Counted from the stretch's first letter, positions 54,047-64,000 are shown. The stretch: DNA of 64,000 nt from Streptococcus suis (GCF_019856455.1 NZ_CP082205.1:434001-498000); one strand, 5' to 3'. The notes: a model not told the origin generated them from the letters alone. Program-made: numbers and translations.

Positions 54047-54920
54047 GGAAGTTCTAGTACAGGTTTCGGATGTGAGCAAAACTTACTCTAAGAAGAATTG
54101 GTTTGGGCAAGAGCAACGTGTCGATGCTTTGAACGGTGTAAATGTGTCTATTTATAAAGGTGAGACACTTGGTCTGGTTGGTGAATCAGGCAGTGGCAAA
54201 TCGACACTTTCTAAAATTGTCTTAGGATTGGAAAAGGCTAGTCAAGGCCGGGTTGATTTTCCAGGTTTGACATCAGAAGAATTAAATAATCAAGCCCTGC
54301 AAGTGATTTATCAAGACCCCTATTCTTCTCTCAATCCCTACCTGTCGGCCTTAGAACTGGTCAAAGAACCTCTCTACTCACTTCCTAAGAAGGAGGCGGA
54401 AGAGAGGGCCTTGGCTATGCTGGAAAGGGTGGGAATTCTGGGGGATGATGTACATAAACGTCCTAAATCATTTAGTGGTGGTCAACGCCAGCGAATTGGC
54501 ATCGCACGTGCAGTCGTTTCTCATCCCCAATTTATTGTCTGTGATGAACCTACTTCGGCTCTTGATGTGTCGATACAGGCGACCATACTGGATTTGTTGA
54601 ACCAGTTGCAAGAGGATTTAGGACTGACCTATCTCTTCATTTCTCATGATTTAAACTTGGTGCACCAATTCGCAGATCGTATTGCGGTCATGTACAAGGG
54701 AAGCTTGGTTGAAATTGGTCCAGCACAGGATATTTTTCAAAATCCCCAACATCCCTATACCCGCTACCTCTTGCAATCCAATCTGAGCCTTGAACCACAG
54801 GAGGCACGTGCTCAGTTGCAAGAGCTATCTCAAACTGGGCTTATAAAGGATTTTGTAACAGATGGTGTATGGACTCAGGTGGATAAGGAGCATTTTGTAC
54901 TAAAGGTAACTGATAAATAA
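54039..54920 (+). CDS. oppF: Peptide ABC transporter ATPase (OppF type)
   Basis: 293 residues. Walker A GLVGESGSGKSTLSKI, Q-loop VIYQDPYSSLNPY, signature FSGGQRQRIGIARAV, Walker B FIVCDEPTSALDV, and switch FISHDLNLV. The last gene of the transporter operon, overlapping oppD by 8 bases. Confidence 0.92.
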   Translation: MDKEVLVQVSDVSKTYSKKNWFGQEQRVDALNGVNVSIYKGETLGLVGESGSGKSTLSKIVLGLEKASQGRVDFPGLTSEELNNQALQVIYQDPYSSLNPYLSALELVKEPLYSLPKKEAEERALAMLERVGILGDDVHKRPKSFSGGQRQRIGIARAVVSHPQFIVCDEPTSALDVSIQATILDLLNQLQEDLGLTYLFISHDLNLVHQFADRIAVMYKGSLVEIGPAQDIFQNPQHPYTRYLLQSNLSLEPQEARAQLQELSQTGLIKDFVTDGVWTQVDKEHFVLKVTDK

Positions 54921-55004
54921 TTTTTATCAGCCCATAAAAGTTCTATATTAGACAGGGCTAGTCCATCGTGTTACAATGAAAAAAATCACAGAAAGGAGTT
55001 TCTT

Positions 55005-55694
55005 ATGGGAAAGGTGATTATTGGAATTTCAGGAAATGAGCAAGAATTTCCAACTAAATCTGGTCGCGTATATGTAACGGTAGCGCGTGAATTGGCAGAC
55101 AGCGTTCGTCAGGCAGGTGGTGTGCCAATGGTTATTCCTATGGGAACTCCTGACTTAGCCAAAGACTATATCAACATGATTGATAAGTTGATTTTATCAG
55201 GCGGTCAGCATGTAGACCCCAGTCTATACGGGCAAGAGCGCTTGATTGATAGTAATGATTACCTCTTGGAACGGGATGAATTTGAACTGGCTTTGATTGA
55301 GGAAGCCCTTCGTCAAGGGAAGCCCATTTTTGCAGTCTGCCGTGGCATGCAGTTGCTGAATGTTGCTCTAGGCGGAAGCTTGGAACAAGAGGTGGCTCAT
55401 CATTGGCAAGAAGGTATTGCGGGAACATCCCATCGTTTACAAGTGAAACCTAAAAGCCGAATCGGTCAACTGTTTGCCCAAGGGAGCCCTATTAATTCCT
55501 TCCATCAGCAACGAATCAAAGAATTGGCTCCAGGACTGGTGGCGACAGGTTTGGATCCTAGAGATGGTACGATAGAAGCTTATGAAAGTAGGGGGAACCA
55601 AGCTTTGTTTGGTATCCAATGGCATCCAGAATTTCTATACAATGATTGCAAGCAACATAGAGACTTGTTTCAGTATTTGGTGGATGTGTTTTAG
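55005..55694 (+). CDS. Class I glutamine amidotransferase-like hydrolase (peptidase C26, PuuD-like)
   Basis: 229 residues. Catalytic Cys in IFAVCRGMQLLNVALGG (about 109) and His-x-Glu in GIQWHPEFLYN (about 207-209), as in gamma-glutamyl-GABA hydrolases. It splits gamma-glutamyl amides; the in vivo substrate is unknown. AAAGGAG precedes the ATG. It lies 84 bases after oppF with a possible promoter (TTACAATG, about 54970), so it may be a separate unit. Peptide import and gamma-glutamyl peptide use could be linked. Confidence 0.88.
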   Translation: MGKVIIGISGNEQEFPTKSGRVYVTVARELADSVRQAGGVPMVIPMGTPDLAKDYINMIDKLILSGGQHVDPSLYGQERLIDSNDYLLERDEFELALIEEALRQGKPIFAVCRGMQLLNVALGGSLEQEVAHHWQEGIAGTSHRLQVKPKSRIGQLFAQGSPINSFHQQRIKELAPGLVATGLDPRDGTIEAYESRGNQALFGIQWHPEFLYNDCKQHRDLFQYLVDVF

Positions 55695-55706
55695 TCATAT
55701 TCTTTG

Positions 55707-55731
55707 CACTCAAGTAATTGAGTGTTTTTTT
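55707..55731 (+). terminator. Terminator after the amidotransferase gene
   Basis: CACTCAA / TTGAGTG with 4-base loop and seven T. Confidence 0.9.
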
Positions 55732-56243
55732 GTAATAATTTGCCAGTAAATACTTTATAAATCAGATAAAATTGTATATAATAATGTTAGTTAAAGGAGG
55801 ATTATATGTTAAAGAAATGTCAAGAATCCAAAGGGTATGGAAGTATTAGAAAAGGTATTCATGGGGCAGTCGGAGTGCTGGCTCTAGGTTTGCTATTTTC
55901 TACTACGGCTGTTGTCTATGCTGATGAAGTGAGTGAGAATACTCCCACAACAGCAAGTTCTGAACAAGTTATAAATGCTTCAGAAACTGTTGAATTAACT
56001 GCAGATAATGATGTCGCAACATCAACTTCAACTGGAACTGTAGGAAACGAGGGGACTTCGGAGGTTGAAACCACGACAGCTACAAATTCTTTGGTAGCAG
56101 AAGCGGTTTCTTCAACTGCTGTAGAAGCAAGTAATGCAAATGGGGAGTCAATTTCAACTACACCAGATTCAAATACGGATTTAGCGGTCAATATTTCACC
56201 GACCAGTGCTTCAGCAACAGATCGAGCTGCAGAGGTGTTGGAA

Positions 56244-57349
56244 GACCGTACAGCACCAAAACTGGTTTCTTATACATTAGATAAAACAGAGTATCAGGCC
56301 GGTGAGACCGTAACTCTAACAATTGATTCAGATGATGAAAGTAATCTCTCTAACGTATCATCAAAATTAATATCTTCAGATGGAACCCAGAGTCTCTACT
56401 TTTCTTCTAGCAATTTCGAAAAGTTAGCCAATGGCTTATATCGTTCGGTATTAACAGGCTCAATTCCAGAAAATCGTCCAAGTGATGTTTATTATATAGA
56501 ATATATATCTTGGAGATGAGATTGGCAATATTGTTAATTACTACGATTCTTCGAAAAATACATGGGCAGAACATACCTTTGCACCACTTTCAATGACGGT
56601 TACTGGTACAGTGACCGACCGTACAGCACCAAAACTGGTTTCTTATACATTAGATAAAACAGAGTATCAGGCTGGAGAGACCGTAACTCTAACAATTGAT
56701 TCAGAGGATGAGAGTAATCTCTCTAACGTATCATCAAAATTAATATCTTCAGATGGAACCCAGAGTCTCTACTTTTCTTCTAGCAATTTCGAAAAGTTAG
56801 CCAATGGCTTATATCGTTCGGTATTAACAGGCTCAATTCCAGAAAATCGTCCAAGTGATGTTTATTATATAGAATATATATATCTTGGAGATGAGATTGG
56901 CAATATTGTTAATTACTACGATTCTTCGAAAAATACATGGGCAGAACATACCTTTGCACCACTTTCAATGACGGTTACTGGTACAGTGACCGACCGTACA
57001 GCACCAAAACTGGTTTCTTATACATTAGATAAAACAGAGTATCAGGCTGGAGAGACCGTAACTCTAACAATTGATTCAGAGGATGAGAGTAATCTCTCTA
57101 ACGTATCATCAAAATTAATATCTTCAGATGGAACCCAGAGTCTCTACTTTTCTTCTAGCAATTTCGAAAAGTTAGCCAATGGCTTATATCGTTCGGTATT
57201 AACAAGCTCAATTCCAGAAAATCGTCCAAGTGATGTTTATTATATAGAATATATATATCTTGTAGATGAGATTGGCAATAATGTTAATTACTACGATTCT
57301 TCGAAAAATACATGGGCAGAACATACATTTGAACCACTTTCGATGACGG
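56244..57349 (+). repeat. Three tandem ~375-base repeats in the surface protein gene
   Basis: Units start at 56244, 56617 and 56992 (DRTAPKLVSYTLDKTEYQAG). Units 1 to 2 are 373 bases apart and units 2 to 3 375, so unit 1 lacks two bases. Sequence identity between units is very high, which invites recombination. Each encodes a ~125-residue Ig-like bacterial domain. Confidence 0.92.
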
Positions 57350-59289
57350 TTAATAGTGTTACTTCTGGTTCAGTCTTGATTCATTATCAACTTGAAGATG
57401 GTACTGCCATAGCTGAAGACAAGAGAATTTCGGGCGTAGTGTCAACGTTAGCATTGGGTTCGGAAGAACCAGTTGCGACAGGGATTACATACGATACTAG
57501 TGGTGAAGCTCCATTACTTCTGAACGGCATGGATGGTAGGCAATATTATAAGGTTAAAGTAGAAGGTGTAGAGCAGGGGCTTTTGAAAGCTGGTTTGACG
57601 GAAATAACCTATACTTACACACCTTATTTGGTATCTACAGAGCAGGTTGAAAAGAAAACAGGTAAAGTGATTGTTCAGTATCAAACAAGGACAGGGCAAA
57701 CGCTTAAAGAATCAGTTGAAGCTGTTCCAGAGACATTGATTAGTTATCGTGAAAAGACAATTTATGCAGATGGATCAGAGAGCTTATCAGAACCAATTCA
57801 AAACTACCTAACTTTCTATGTCTATGATTATCAAGTGCAGACAATTGAGCAAAATGGAAAAATTTATAGATTATCTTATGAGAACCAACCTTCTCTCTAT
57901 GGAGAACTAGTAGAAGGCGCTACGGTATTGACCCTACAGTATATTCCGGTTCCTAAATTGGAATCCCTGACATTTGATAAAGAGTCTTACCAGCCTGGGG
58001 ACAAACTGACTGCTAGTTTTGTGGTTTCATCTGAAGAGGAGATGGAGCGTATTTTCTTTGGTCTATCTGATAAAAAATTAACTAGTCAGTATGTGCTTAG
58101 AGGAGAGAGTAATAACCCAATCAAGCTAGTGGATGGACTATATCGCTTTGATGTAACTGTACCAATAGCAAGTGATTATCCTAGGTCAGACTTATCTTTA
58201 GATTTTGTTTATTTGAATGCTAAAAACGAAAGTTCATCAAATAGCCTTTCAGAACCTGAAATTATTCAAAATATTGCTAGCCAGGCTATCATTAACTCAC
58301 CTAATATCGTTACTGATTTTTCAGCACCTAAGTTTATTGAGTTAGACACTAGTCGAAATGAAGCTAAACAAGGTGAAACAGTTGAAGTGGTACTTTTAGT
58401 GGAAGATAATTCGAATATCACATCTGTTAATCTCGGATTTGAAAGTGAGTCAGGAACACTCCGATTTGGCGAAAATATTACGAATATTGAGCAATTGGAG
58501 GGAAATCGAAAAAGACTGACTTTATCTGAAACAATTCACTATTCTTATTTACCAGGACAATATGATCTGAAATATTTATATCTGACTGATATTTATGGTA
58601 ATACGAGTTACTTATCCACTGTTGATAGTTTGCCTGCGAAAACCATTGTTGTCAATCAGGCTAATGATGTAGAAAATTTAAATCCGGTTGTTGAAACGAC
58701 AATGGTAACCAATATTGAGGTTGTTGAAAAATCAAGTGGGCGAGTACTCATTCGCACGAATTTCCATGGTGAAGACCATGAAGCAATGAAACAAGTGATT
58801 CGTGAGGCAATTTCAGCATATGAAAATGAACATGGTGTAACATTTGATTTACTTGGTGCTGGTGGGACTCAAATCTCTTCAAGGTCAGTTACTGTTGGAA
58901 ATAGGACTCAAACAGAGGTAATACGTTCATACCAGCAACTAGTTGTAAATACATCGGATAACCCTCTGCCTGAGATTGAGAAAAAACTTCTACCAGAAGG
59001 TGTGATCTACGATAATTCAACTATCAGGCAAGCCTTATATACTATTCAATTTAAAGATGGTGAATCAGTAGTTAAAGAGAGTCGTCGAGTTGCGAACTCC
59101 ACAATTGATAATGTCATTCGTGATGAAAGTAATGGTATTGATGAGAGGGCATATTATTTTGAATCTGTTGAGGTAAGTCAAGGTTTCACTACAATTTTTA
59201 GTAGCGATTTGAATTATAATGGTCCCTTTTATGAAATTGTTGTCAATTTGAAATCAAGCTCGAAAGTAGAAAATATAGAAGTAGGCTCA

Positions 59290-59682
59290 CCAGTCGAAGA
59301 AACGCCGCCAACTTCAACAGAAGCCGAACCGCCAGTCGAAGAAACGCCGTCATCTCCAACAGAAGTCGAACCGCCAGTCGAAGAAACGCCGTCATCTCCA
59401 ACAGAAGTCGAACCGCCAGTCGAAGAAACGCCGCCAACTTCAACAGAAGCCGAACCGCCAGTCGAAGAAACGCTGCCAACTTCAACAGAAGTCGAACCGC
59501 CAGTCGAAGAAACGCCGTCATCTCCAACAGAAGTCGAACCGCCAGTCGAAGAAACGCCGTCATCTCCAACAGAAGTCGAACCGCCAGTCGAAGAAACGCC
59601 GCCAACTTCAACAGAAGTCGAACCGCCAGTCGAAGAAACGCCGCCAACTTCAACAGAAGTCGAACCGCCAGTCATAGAAACA
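59290..59682 (+). repeat. 42-base tandem repeat coding for Pro/Glu-rich wall-spanning segment
   Basis: Nine units of about 14 residues on the pattern EPPVEETPxxxTEx, plus a degenerate tenth, just before the sorting signal. Two unit types (PPTST and SSPT) alternate in blocks. It should extend the protein through the cell wall. Variable copy number between strains is expected. Confidence 0.92.
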
Positions 59683-59990
59683 CCTGTTGCACTAATCAAA
59701 GGAGTATCAGCAGTTACTGAATCTTCAAGTAACCTAACTAATCTAGTGTATCCAGTTATCGAAGTATCGACCCAATTGACATTGGGAAATACTAATAACG
59801 AGGCTTTATATTCAGCAACTACCGTTTCGAGACAGAAAGTAGAATCTGAAAAATCCTCGGCCTCAATCTTACCTAGAACAAATGGACATCAGTCCAAGCT
59901 ACCAATTTTGGCGGGACTCGCACTTCTTAGCTTAACTGTAGCTAAAAGGAAAAAAGATTTCTTAGGCTAGCAAGCTGGGAAAATATTACG

Positions 59991-60017
59991 AAAGAGGGAA
60001 ATAGCTTCCCTTTTTTT
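59991..60017 (+). terminator. Terminator after the surface protein gene
   Basis: GGGAA / TTCCC around ATAGC, then seven T. Confidence 0.85.
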
Positions 60018-60029
60018 ATTATCAATACT

Positions 60030-60069
60030 TATAGTTGCAAGGGTATTTGTTATAACGAAAAGTTATAAC
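60030..60069 (+). promoter_or_regulatory. Possible methionine-regulator site upstream of metQ
   Basis: TATAGTTGCAAGGGTA (60030-60045) shares its left half with the streptococcal MET-box TATAGTTTnAAACTATA. Two copies of the palindrome GTTATAAC (60049-60056, 60062-60069) follow. No SAM riboswitch features were seen. The assignment is tentative. Confidence 0.4.
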
Positions 60070-60149
60070 TTTCTATAAAAAAAGTCAATTAGTCAGAAAG
60101 AAAATTCTGTGTTAAGATAGATACAGTTCTGATTTAAGGAGATCATTTT

Positions 60150-61007
60150 ATGAAATTAAAAAAATTGTTTAGTTTAGCAGCGGCTGCCTTGTCAGTAGGT
60201 GTCCTTGCTGCATGTGGTAGCTCGTCTTCTAGCTCTTCATCTGATTCTTCAGCAACAACTGTTCGTGTGGGTGTGATGAGCTTGAGCGATTCTGAGCAAG
60301 CCCGTTGGGATAAAGTTCAAGAAATACTTGGGGACGAAGTGAAGTTGGAATTCACTCAATTTACAGACTATTCACAACCAAACAAGGCCGTAGCTGAAAA
60401 CGAAGTAGATATCAATGCTTTCCAACACTACAACTTCTTGAATAACTGGAATGAAGAAAATGGTGAAGACTTGGTTGCTATTGCAGATACTTATATCGCA
60501 CCAATCCGTCTTTACTCAGGTACAGCTGATGGCAAAAACAAGTACACGAAAGTGGAAGAAATTCCAGATGGTGCAGAAATTGCGGTTCCAAACGACCCAA
60601 CAAACGAAAGCCGTGCCCTTTACCTTCTTCAAGCAGCTGGTTTGATCAAGGTTGGTGTATCTGGTACAGAATTGGCAACTATTGCTGATATTACTGAAAA
60701 CAAGAAAAACTTGAAGATCACTGAGTTGGATGCAAGCCAAACAGCAAGCTCACTTAGCTCAGTTGATGCAGCAGTTGTAAACAACACATTTGTGTTGGAA
60801 GCTGGTTTGGATTACAAGAACGCTCTTTATAAAGAACAAAAAGATGAAAATTCAAAACAGTGGTACAACTTGATTGCAGCTCGTAGCGATTGGGAAAAAT
60901 CAGAGCAAGCAGCAGCGATTAAGAAAATTATCGAAGCCTACCACACGGATGAAGTGAAAAAAGTTATTGAAGAGACTTCAGACGGTATGGATGAGCCAGT
61001 TTGGTAA
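60150..61007 (+). CDS. metQ: Methionine ABC transporter substrate-binding lipoprotein
   Basis: 285 residues of the NlpA/MetQ family. Lipobox VLAACGSS (Cys about 22), a Ser-rich linker, then VRVGVMSLSDSEQARWDKVQEI, FQHYNFLNNWNEENGEDLVAI, AEIAVPNDPTNESRALYLLQAAGLI and DAAVVNNTFVLEAGL. It binds D/L-methionine for MetN and MetI encoded downstream. AAGGAG precedes the ATG. A moderate hairpin follows the gene. Confidence 0.93.
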   Translation: MKLKKLFSLAAAALSVGVLAACGSSSSSSSSDSSATTVRVGVMSLSDSEQARWDKVQEILGDEVKLEFTQFTDYSQPNKAVAENEVDINAFQHYNFLNNWNEENGEDLVAIADTYIAPIRLYSGTADGKNKYTKVEEIPDGAEIAVPNDPTNESRALYLLQAAGLIKVGVSGTELATIADITENKKNLKITELDASQTASSLSSVDAAVVNNTFVLEAGLDYKNALYKEQKDENSKQWYNLIAARSDWEKSEQAAAIKKIIEAYHTDEVKKVIEETSDGMDEPVW

Positions 61008-61014
61008 AATGTAA

Positions 61015-61060
61015 ATAGGTTGAGGACTGGGCAGAATTGTTCAGCCCTCTATCTGTTTTT
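61015..61060 (+). terminator. Hairpin between metQ and the M20 peptidase gene
   Basis: ATAGGTTGAGG...CCCTCTAT type stem followed by TTTTT. Imperfect, probably a partial terminator that raises metQ above the rest of the operon. Confidence 0.6.
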
Positions 61061-61162
61061 ATAGAGATAAGAAAAAATCTCTTAACCAAAGTCAGAAATG
61101 TGGGAGAATATTTGATTTTGGTTAGTAGATTTGATTGATTTCATTGAGTATGAGGAGAAAGT

Positions 61163-62530
61163 ATGGCAGATAGTAAAGTTCAATTATTCGAAAATGATGC
61201 GATTATTCAAAACTATTTTGAAAAGTTGAAGGTCTTGATTTCAAAGAAATCCATTTTTGCTCAGCAGATTGGTTTGTTGGATGTGGCGAATTACTTGAAA
61301 GATATGTTTGAAGAAGCTGGTGCAGAGGTTGTTTTAGACGACAGCTATGCAGCACCCTTTGTCATGGCTACGTTTAAGGCTTCGGTGCCAGATGCGAAAA
61401 CCTTGATTTTTTACAATCACTATGACACGGTTCCTGCTGATGCCGATCAGGTCTGGGAGAAGGGCAATCCTTTTGAATTGACCATTTCCGATGGCTATAT
61501 CTATGGTCGTGGGGTGGACGATGACAAGGGCCATATCACAGCCCGTTTATCTGCCCTGAAAAAATATCAGGCTAGACAGGATGGTCAGCTCCCTGTTAAT
61601 ATCATCTTTATTATGGAGGGGGCAGAAGAGTCAGCCTCTGTCGACTTGGACAAATACCTTTCAAAATACAAAGAACACTTGATTGGTGCTGATTTGCTTG
61701 TCTGGGAGCAGGGGCATCGCAATAGCCTACATCAGCTAGAAATTGCTGGGGGAAATAAAGGAATTGTGACCTTCGATCTTCAGGTCAAATCAGCTGACTT
61801 GGATATTCATTCTTCCTATGGTGGTGTCATTGATTCGGCAAGCTGGTATTTATTATCAGCACTTCAATCCATGCGGGCTGCAGATGGACGAATTTTGGTT
61901 GATGGTATTTACGAACAAGTGCAAGAACCAAATGAACGTGAATTGGCCTTAGTGGAAGAATTCGCACTTGCGACCAGTCAGTCTGTGACGGATATTTATG
62001 GATTAACCCTTCCAACCTTGGTAGAAGATCGTCGTGAGTTTCTCAAGCGTTTGTATTTTGAACCATCGATTACCATTGAAGGCTTGTCAACTGGCTATCT
62101 TGGTCAAGGTGTCAAGACCATCATACCAGCTCAGGCTTCTGCTAAGATGGAAGTCCGTCTGGTGCCTGGGTTGGAGCCGCATGATGTATTAGATAAGATT
62201 CGACAGCATTTGGACAAACATGGTTTTGACAAAGTTGAGGTGGTCTTCACTCTAGGAGAGATGAGCTACCGAAGTGACATGTCCCACCCTGCCATTGTCA
62301 ATGTGATTGAATTGGCCAAAAAATTGACACCAGAAGGAGTTGCTGTCTTGCCAACGTCCCCGGGGACAGGCCCTATGCACACAGTCTTTCATGCTCTAGG
62401 TGTACCGATTGCGGGCTTTGGTCTAGGAAATGCCAACAGTCGCGACCATGCCGGTGATGAAAATGTCAGCATCGCTGACTACTATAGCCATGTTGAATTA
62501 GTAGAGGAGTTAATTGCAAGTTATGAGTAA
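61163..62530 (+). CDS. M20 family metallopeptidase (ArgE/DapE-like) in the met operon
   Basis: 455 residues, two-zinc M20 peptidase. Metal ligands are in [11 protein letters not shown] (His about 88), [11 protein letters not shown] (Asp about 117), [10 protein letters not shown] (Glu pair about 153) and, near the end, [11 protein letters not shown] (His). A dimerisation domain lies between (about 200-330). Streptococci commonly carry such a gene between metQ and metN. It may release methionine from peptides or N-acyl-methionine, but the substrate is inference from context. Its 3' end overlaps metN by 8 bases. Confidence 0.88.
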   Translation: MADSKVQLFENDAIIQNYFEKLKVLISKKSIFAQQIGLLDVANYLKDMFEEAGAEVVLDDSYAAPFVMATFKASVPDAKTLIFYNHYDTVPADADQVWEKGNPFELTISDGYIYGRGVDDDKGHITARLSALKKYQARQDGQLPVNIIFIMEGAEESASVDLDKYLSKYKEHLIGADLLVWEQGHRNSLHQLEIAGGNKGIVTFDLQVKSADLDIHSSYGGVIDSASWYLLSALQSMRAADGRILVDGIYEQVQEPNERELALVEEFALATSQSVTDIYGLTLPTLVEDRREFLKRLYFEPSITIEGLSTGYLGQGVKTIIPAQASAKMEVRLVPGLEPHDVLDKIRQHLDKHGFDKVEVVFTLGEMSYRSDMSHPAIVNVIELAKKLTPEGVAVLPTSPGTGPMHTVFHALGVPIAGFGLGNANSRDHAGDENVSIADYYSHVELVEELIASYE

Positions 62531-63587
62531 GGAAATGATTAAGCTAGATAATATTGATGTAACTTTCCAGCAGAAAAAACGTACGATCGAAGCGGTAAAA
62601 GATGTCACCATTCACATCAATCAAGGGGATATTTACGGTATCGTAGGTTATTCTGGAGCAGGGAAATCTACCCTTGTTCGCGTCATCAATTTGTTGCAGG
62701 TTCCGTCTGCGGGTAAGATTACCATTGATGAGGATGTAATTTACGAGGGAGAAAAGGTCACACTTACCCCAGCTCAATTGCGGAGCAAACGCCGTGAAAT
62801 CGGCATGATTTTCCAGCATTTCAATCTGATGGCTCAGATGACGGCAGAAGAAAACGTAGCCTTTGCCCTTAAGCATTCGGGTTTGAGCAAGGAAGAGAAG
62901 AAAGAAAAAGTTGCTAAGTTGTTGGACTTGGTTGGGCTTTCTGACCGTGCTGAAAACTATCCAGCTCAGTTGTCTGGTGGTCAAAAACAACGTGTCGCCA
63001 TTGCCCGTGCCTTGGCAAATGACCCTAAAATCTTGATTTCTGATGAGTCTACTTCTGCCTTGGATCCGAAAACAACTAAGCAGATTTTGGCACTCTTGCA
63101 GGAATTGAATGAAAAATTGGGCTTGACCATTGTTATGATTACCCATGAGATGCAGATTGTAAAAGACATTTGTAACCGTGTGGCGGTTATGCAGGATGGT
63201 CGCTTGATCGAAGAAGGTTCAGTTTTAGAAATCTTCTCTCATCCAAAAGAAGAATTGACACAGGATTTCATCAAAACAGCAACAGGAATTGATGAGGCCT
63301 TGGTGAAAATTTACCAGCAGGATATTGTTAAGAATTTGCCTGAGAACAGTATCTTAGTTCAATTGAAATATGCCGGTTCAAATACGGATACGGCGATTGT
63401 GAATGACTTGTATAAATTCTATCAAGTATCTGCCAATATTCTTTATGGCAATATTGAAATATTGGACCATACACCAGTCGGTGAGATGGTAGTGATCTTA
63501 TCAGGAGAACCTGGTCAGTTGCACCGTGCGATTGAGGCGGTGACGGAGGCGCGTGTGGAAGTGACGATTTTGAAAGGAGCAAATTAG
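62523..63587 (+). CDS. metN: Methionine ABC transporter ATPase
   Basis: 354 residues. Walker [18 protein letters not shown]-loop MIFQHFNLM, signature [15 protein letters not shown], Walker [14 protein letters not shown], switch MITHEMQIV. The C-terminal ACT-like NIL domain (about 265-354) senses methionine and inhibits transport. The Walker B Glu is followed by Ser-Thr (DEST) as in most MetN. ATG 62523 overlaps the peptidase end and has GAGGAG at 62503-62508; an alternative in-frame ATG at 62514 is less well spaced. Confidence 0.94.
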   Translation: MSKEMIKLDNIDVTFQQKKRTIEAVKDVTIHINQGDIYGIVGYSGAGKSTLVRVINLLQVPSAGKITIDEDVIYEGEKVTLTPAQLRSKRREIGMIFQHFNLMAQMTAEENVAFALKHSGLSKEEKKEKVAKLLDLVGLSDRAENYPAQLSGGQKQRVAIARALANDPKILISDESTSALDPKTTKQILALLQELNEKLGLTIVMITHEMQIVKDICNRVAVMQDGRLIEEGSVLEIFSHPKEELTQDFIKTATGIDEALVKIYQQDIVKNLPENSILVQLKYAGSNTDTAIVNDLYKFYQVSANILYGNIEILDHTPVGEMVVILSGEPGQLHRAIEAVTEARVEVTILKGAN

Positions 63588-64000
63588 ATGTTAGAATGGA
63601 TTCAAACGAATTTTCCAGATATTTATAAATTGGGCTGGGATGGTCAGACAGGTTGGTTAACACATTTTAATTTGACCCTCTATATGACCTTTGTTTCCTT
63701 TGCTTTCGGTGGATTTATGGGCTTGGTGTCTGGTTTATTCTTGGTTTTGACAGGTCCACGTGGGGTTATTGCCAATAAGACGGTTTATTGGATTTTGGAT
63801 AAGGTAGCTTCTATCTTCCGTGCCATTCCTTTCATTATTTTGTTGGCGGCCATTGCTCCTTTGACGAAAATTATTGTTGGGAAAACGATTGGTACAGAGG
63901 CGGCTCTGGTGCCGCTCGCCCTTTCAGTCTTTCCATTCTTTGCCCGTCAGGTTGAGGTGGTCTTGTCAGAATTGGACCGTGGTGTCATTGAGGCGGCTCA
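63588..64000 (+). CDS. metI: Methionine ABC transporter permease, cut by the window edge
   Basis: The first 137 residues are visible. ATG 63588 comes immediately after the metN stop, with AAAGGAG inside metN. Hydrophobic helices HFNLTLYMTFVSFAFGGFMG and ASIFRAIPFIILLAAIAP fit MetI, and GRxxEAA-type coupling residues begin at LDRGVIEAA. The rest lies beyond the window. Confidence 0.93.
   Translation, partial: MLEWIQTNFPDIYKLGWDGQTGWLTHFNLTLYMTFVSFAFGGFMGLVSGLFLVLTGPRGVIANKTVYWILDKVASIFRAIPFIILLAAIAPLTKIIVGKTIGTEAALVPLALSVFPFFARQVEVVLSELDRGVIEAA

Larger units (their letters stand above)
55806..59970 (+). pseudogene. Large repeat-rich cell-wall surface protein, out of frame after repeat 1
   Basis: AAAGGAGG precedes ATG 55806. 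The first frame (237 residues) has a YSIRK-like signal (GYGSIRKG, then a hydrophobic run ending VVYADE), a Ser/Thr-rich region and most of a first repeat, then ends at TGA 56517-56519. The frame from about 56520 on (second open stretch 56593-59970, 1125 residues) carries repeats 2 and 3, two MucBP-like segments (GSVLIHYQLEDGTAI, GKVIVQYQTRTGQTL), further Ig-like units, a 14-residue Pro/Glu repeat and a sorting signal LPRTNG plus hydrophobic run and KRKK. Loss of one AT unit in the tract at 56502-56509 (four units, five in repeats 2 and 3) explains the break. In frame it would be a ~1390-residue adhesin anchored by sortase. The cell probably makes only a secreted stub now. Confidence 0.85.

Noticed and set aside
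59290..59682. Regular 42-base repeats that could suggest a CRISPR array
   Set aside because: The repeats are contiguous without unique spacers, stay in the reading frame, and encode a Pro/Glu-rich wall-spanning segment.
59229..59699. Long minus-strand open frames across the Pro/Glu repeat
   Set aside because: They are by-products of the 42-base coding repeat read backwards. No ribosome-binding site or signal supports them.
60049..60069. SAM riboswitch or T-box for the methionine operon
   Set aside because: The leader before metQ is only about 130 bases, with no T-box sequence or SAM-aptamer-like helices. Only short palindromes are present.

Overview
The window reads as a low-GC Gram-positive chromosome of the genus Streptococcus, most probably Streptococcus suis. 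Genus evidence: a complete streptococcal type II fatty-acid cluster in canonical order with FabM, FabK and a FabT-type MarR regulator, a mannose-family PTS operon followed by a DUF956 (ManO) gene, a T-box leader before serS, PurR boxes, an LPxTN/YSIRK-like surface protein and a MetQ-M20 peptidase-MetN-MetI operon. The species is an inference from overall similarity and was not tested.

Layout. 1-5.7 kb: an LLM-class flavin monooxygenase, then a TetR regulator and three small anchored hydrolases. The regulator's promoter and operator region is duplicated between the hydrolases together with a 50-residue stump of a second tetR. 5.7-9.2 kb: two inverted copies of one 1607-bp IS110/IS1111-type element. 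The first interrupts the third hydrolase, and the missing hydrolase C-terminus lies inverted between the two copies, so the intervening segment has flipped. The second copy sits in the terminal inverted repeat of a ~104-bp MITE. 9.2-14.3 kb: a frameshifted surface/membrane protein gene, secA, acpS, alr. 14.3-15.5 kb: a gene-free block of nested intergenic repeats. 15.5-28.9 kb: aspartokinase (-), a HAD phosphatase, then fabM-fabT-fabH-acpP-fabK-fabD-fabG-fabF-accB-fabZ-accC-accD-accA, with FabT-type palindromes before fabM, fabT and fabK.

28.9-31.1 kb: a GNAT acetyltransferase and two CPBP (Abi/CAAX-protease-like) membrane proteins that share a nearly identical C-terminal half, with a stray copy of the accA tail and terminator between them. 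31.1-40.2 kb: an accessory type I restriction-modification island. It has a tyrosine recombinase (-), a small HsdS-like protein overlapping hsdR, a two-domain hsdS, a Fic protein, a start-less silent hsdS half, and hsdM. Long direct repeats shared by the hsdS sequences would let target-recognition domains be exchanged.

40.2-47.8 kb: serS with T-box, manO, manN, manM, manL (promoter overlapping a cre-like site), a Cof-type HAD phosphatase and an NCS2 purine permease. 47.9-49.6 kb: a MITE with a third IS copy in its end. 49.7-55.7 kb: an oppABCDF-like peptide transporter and a class I glutamine-amidotransferase hydrolase. 55.8-60.0 kb: a large repeat-rich surface protein put out of frame by loss of one AT unit in its first ~375-bp repeat. 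60.1-64.0 kb: methionine uptake operon (metQ, M20 peptidase, metN, metI cut by the window end).

The most notable items are the IS1111-type element with a structured 3' noncoding region carrying short matches to its own target and ends (candidate bridge/seek RNA), the reconstruction of its CT-core insertion sites and resulting inversion, the recombining type I R-M locus containing Fic and a stand-alone HsdS-like protein, and the AT-tract frameshift in the surface adhesin. No rRNA, tRNA or CRISPR array was seen.
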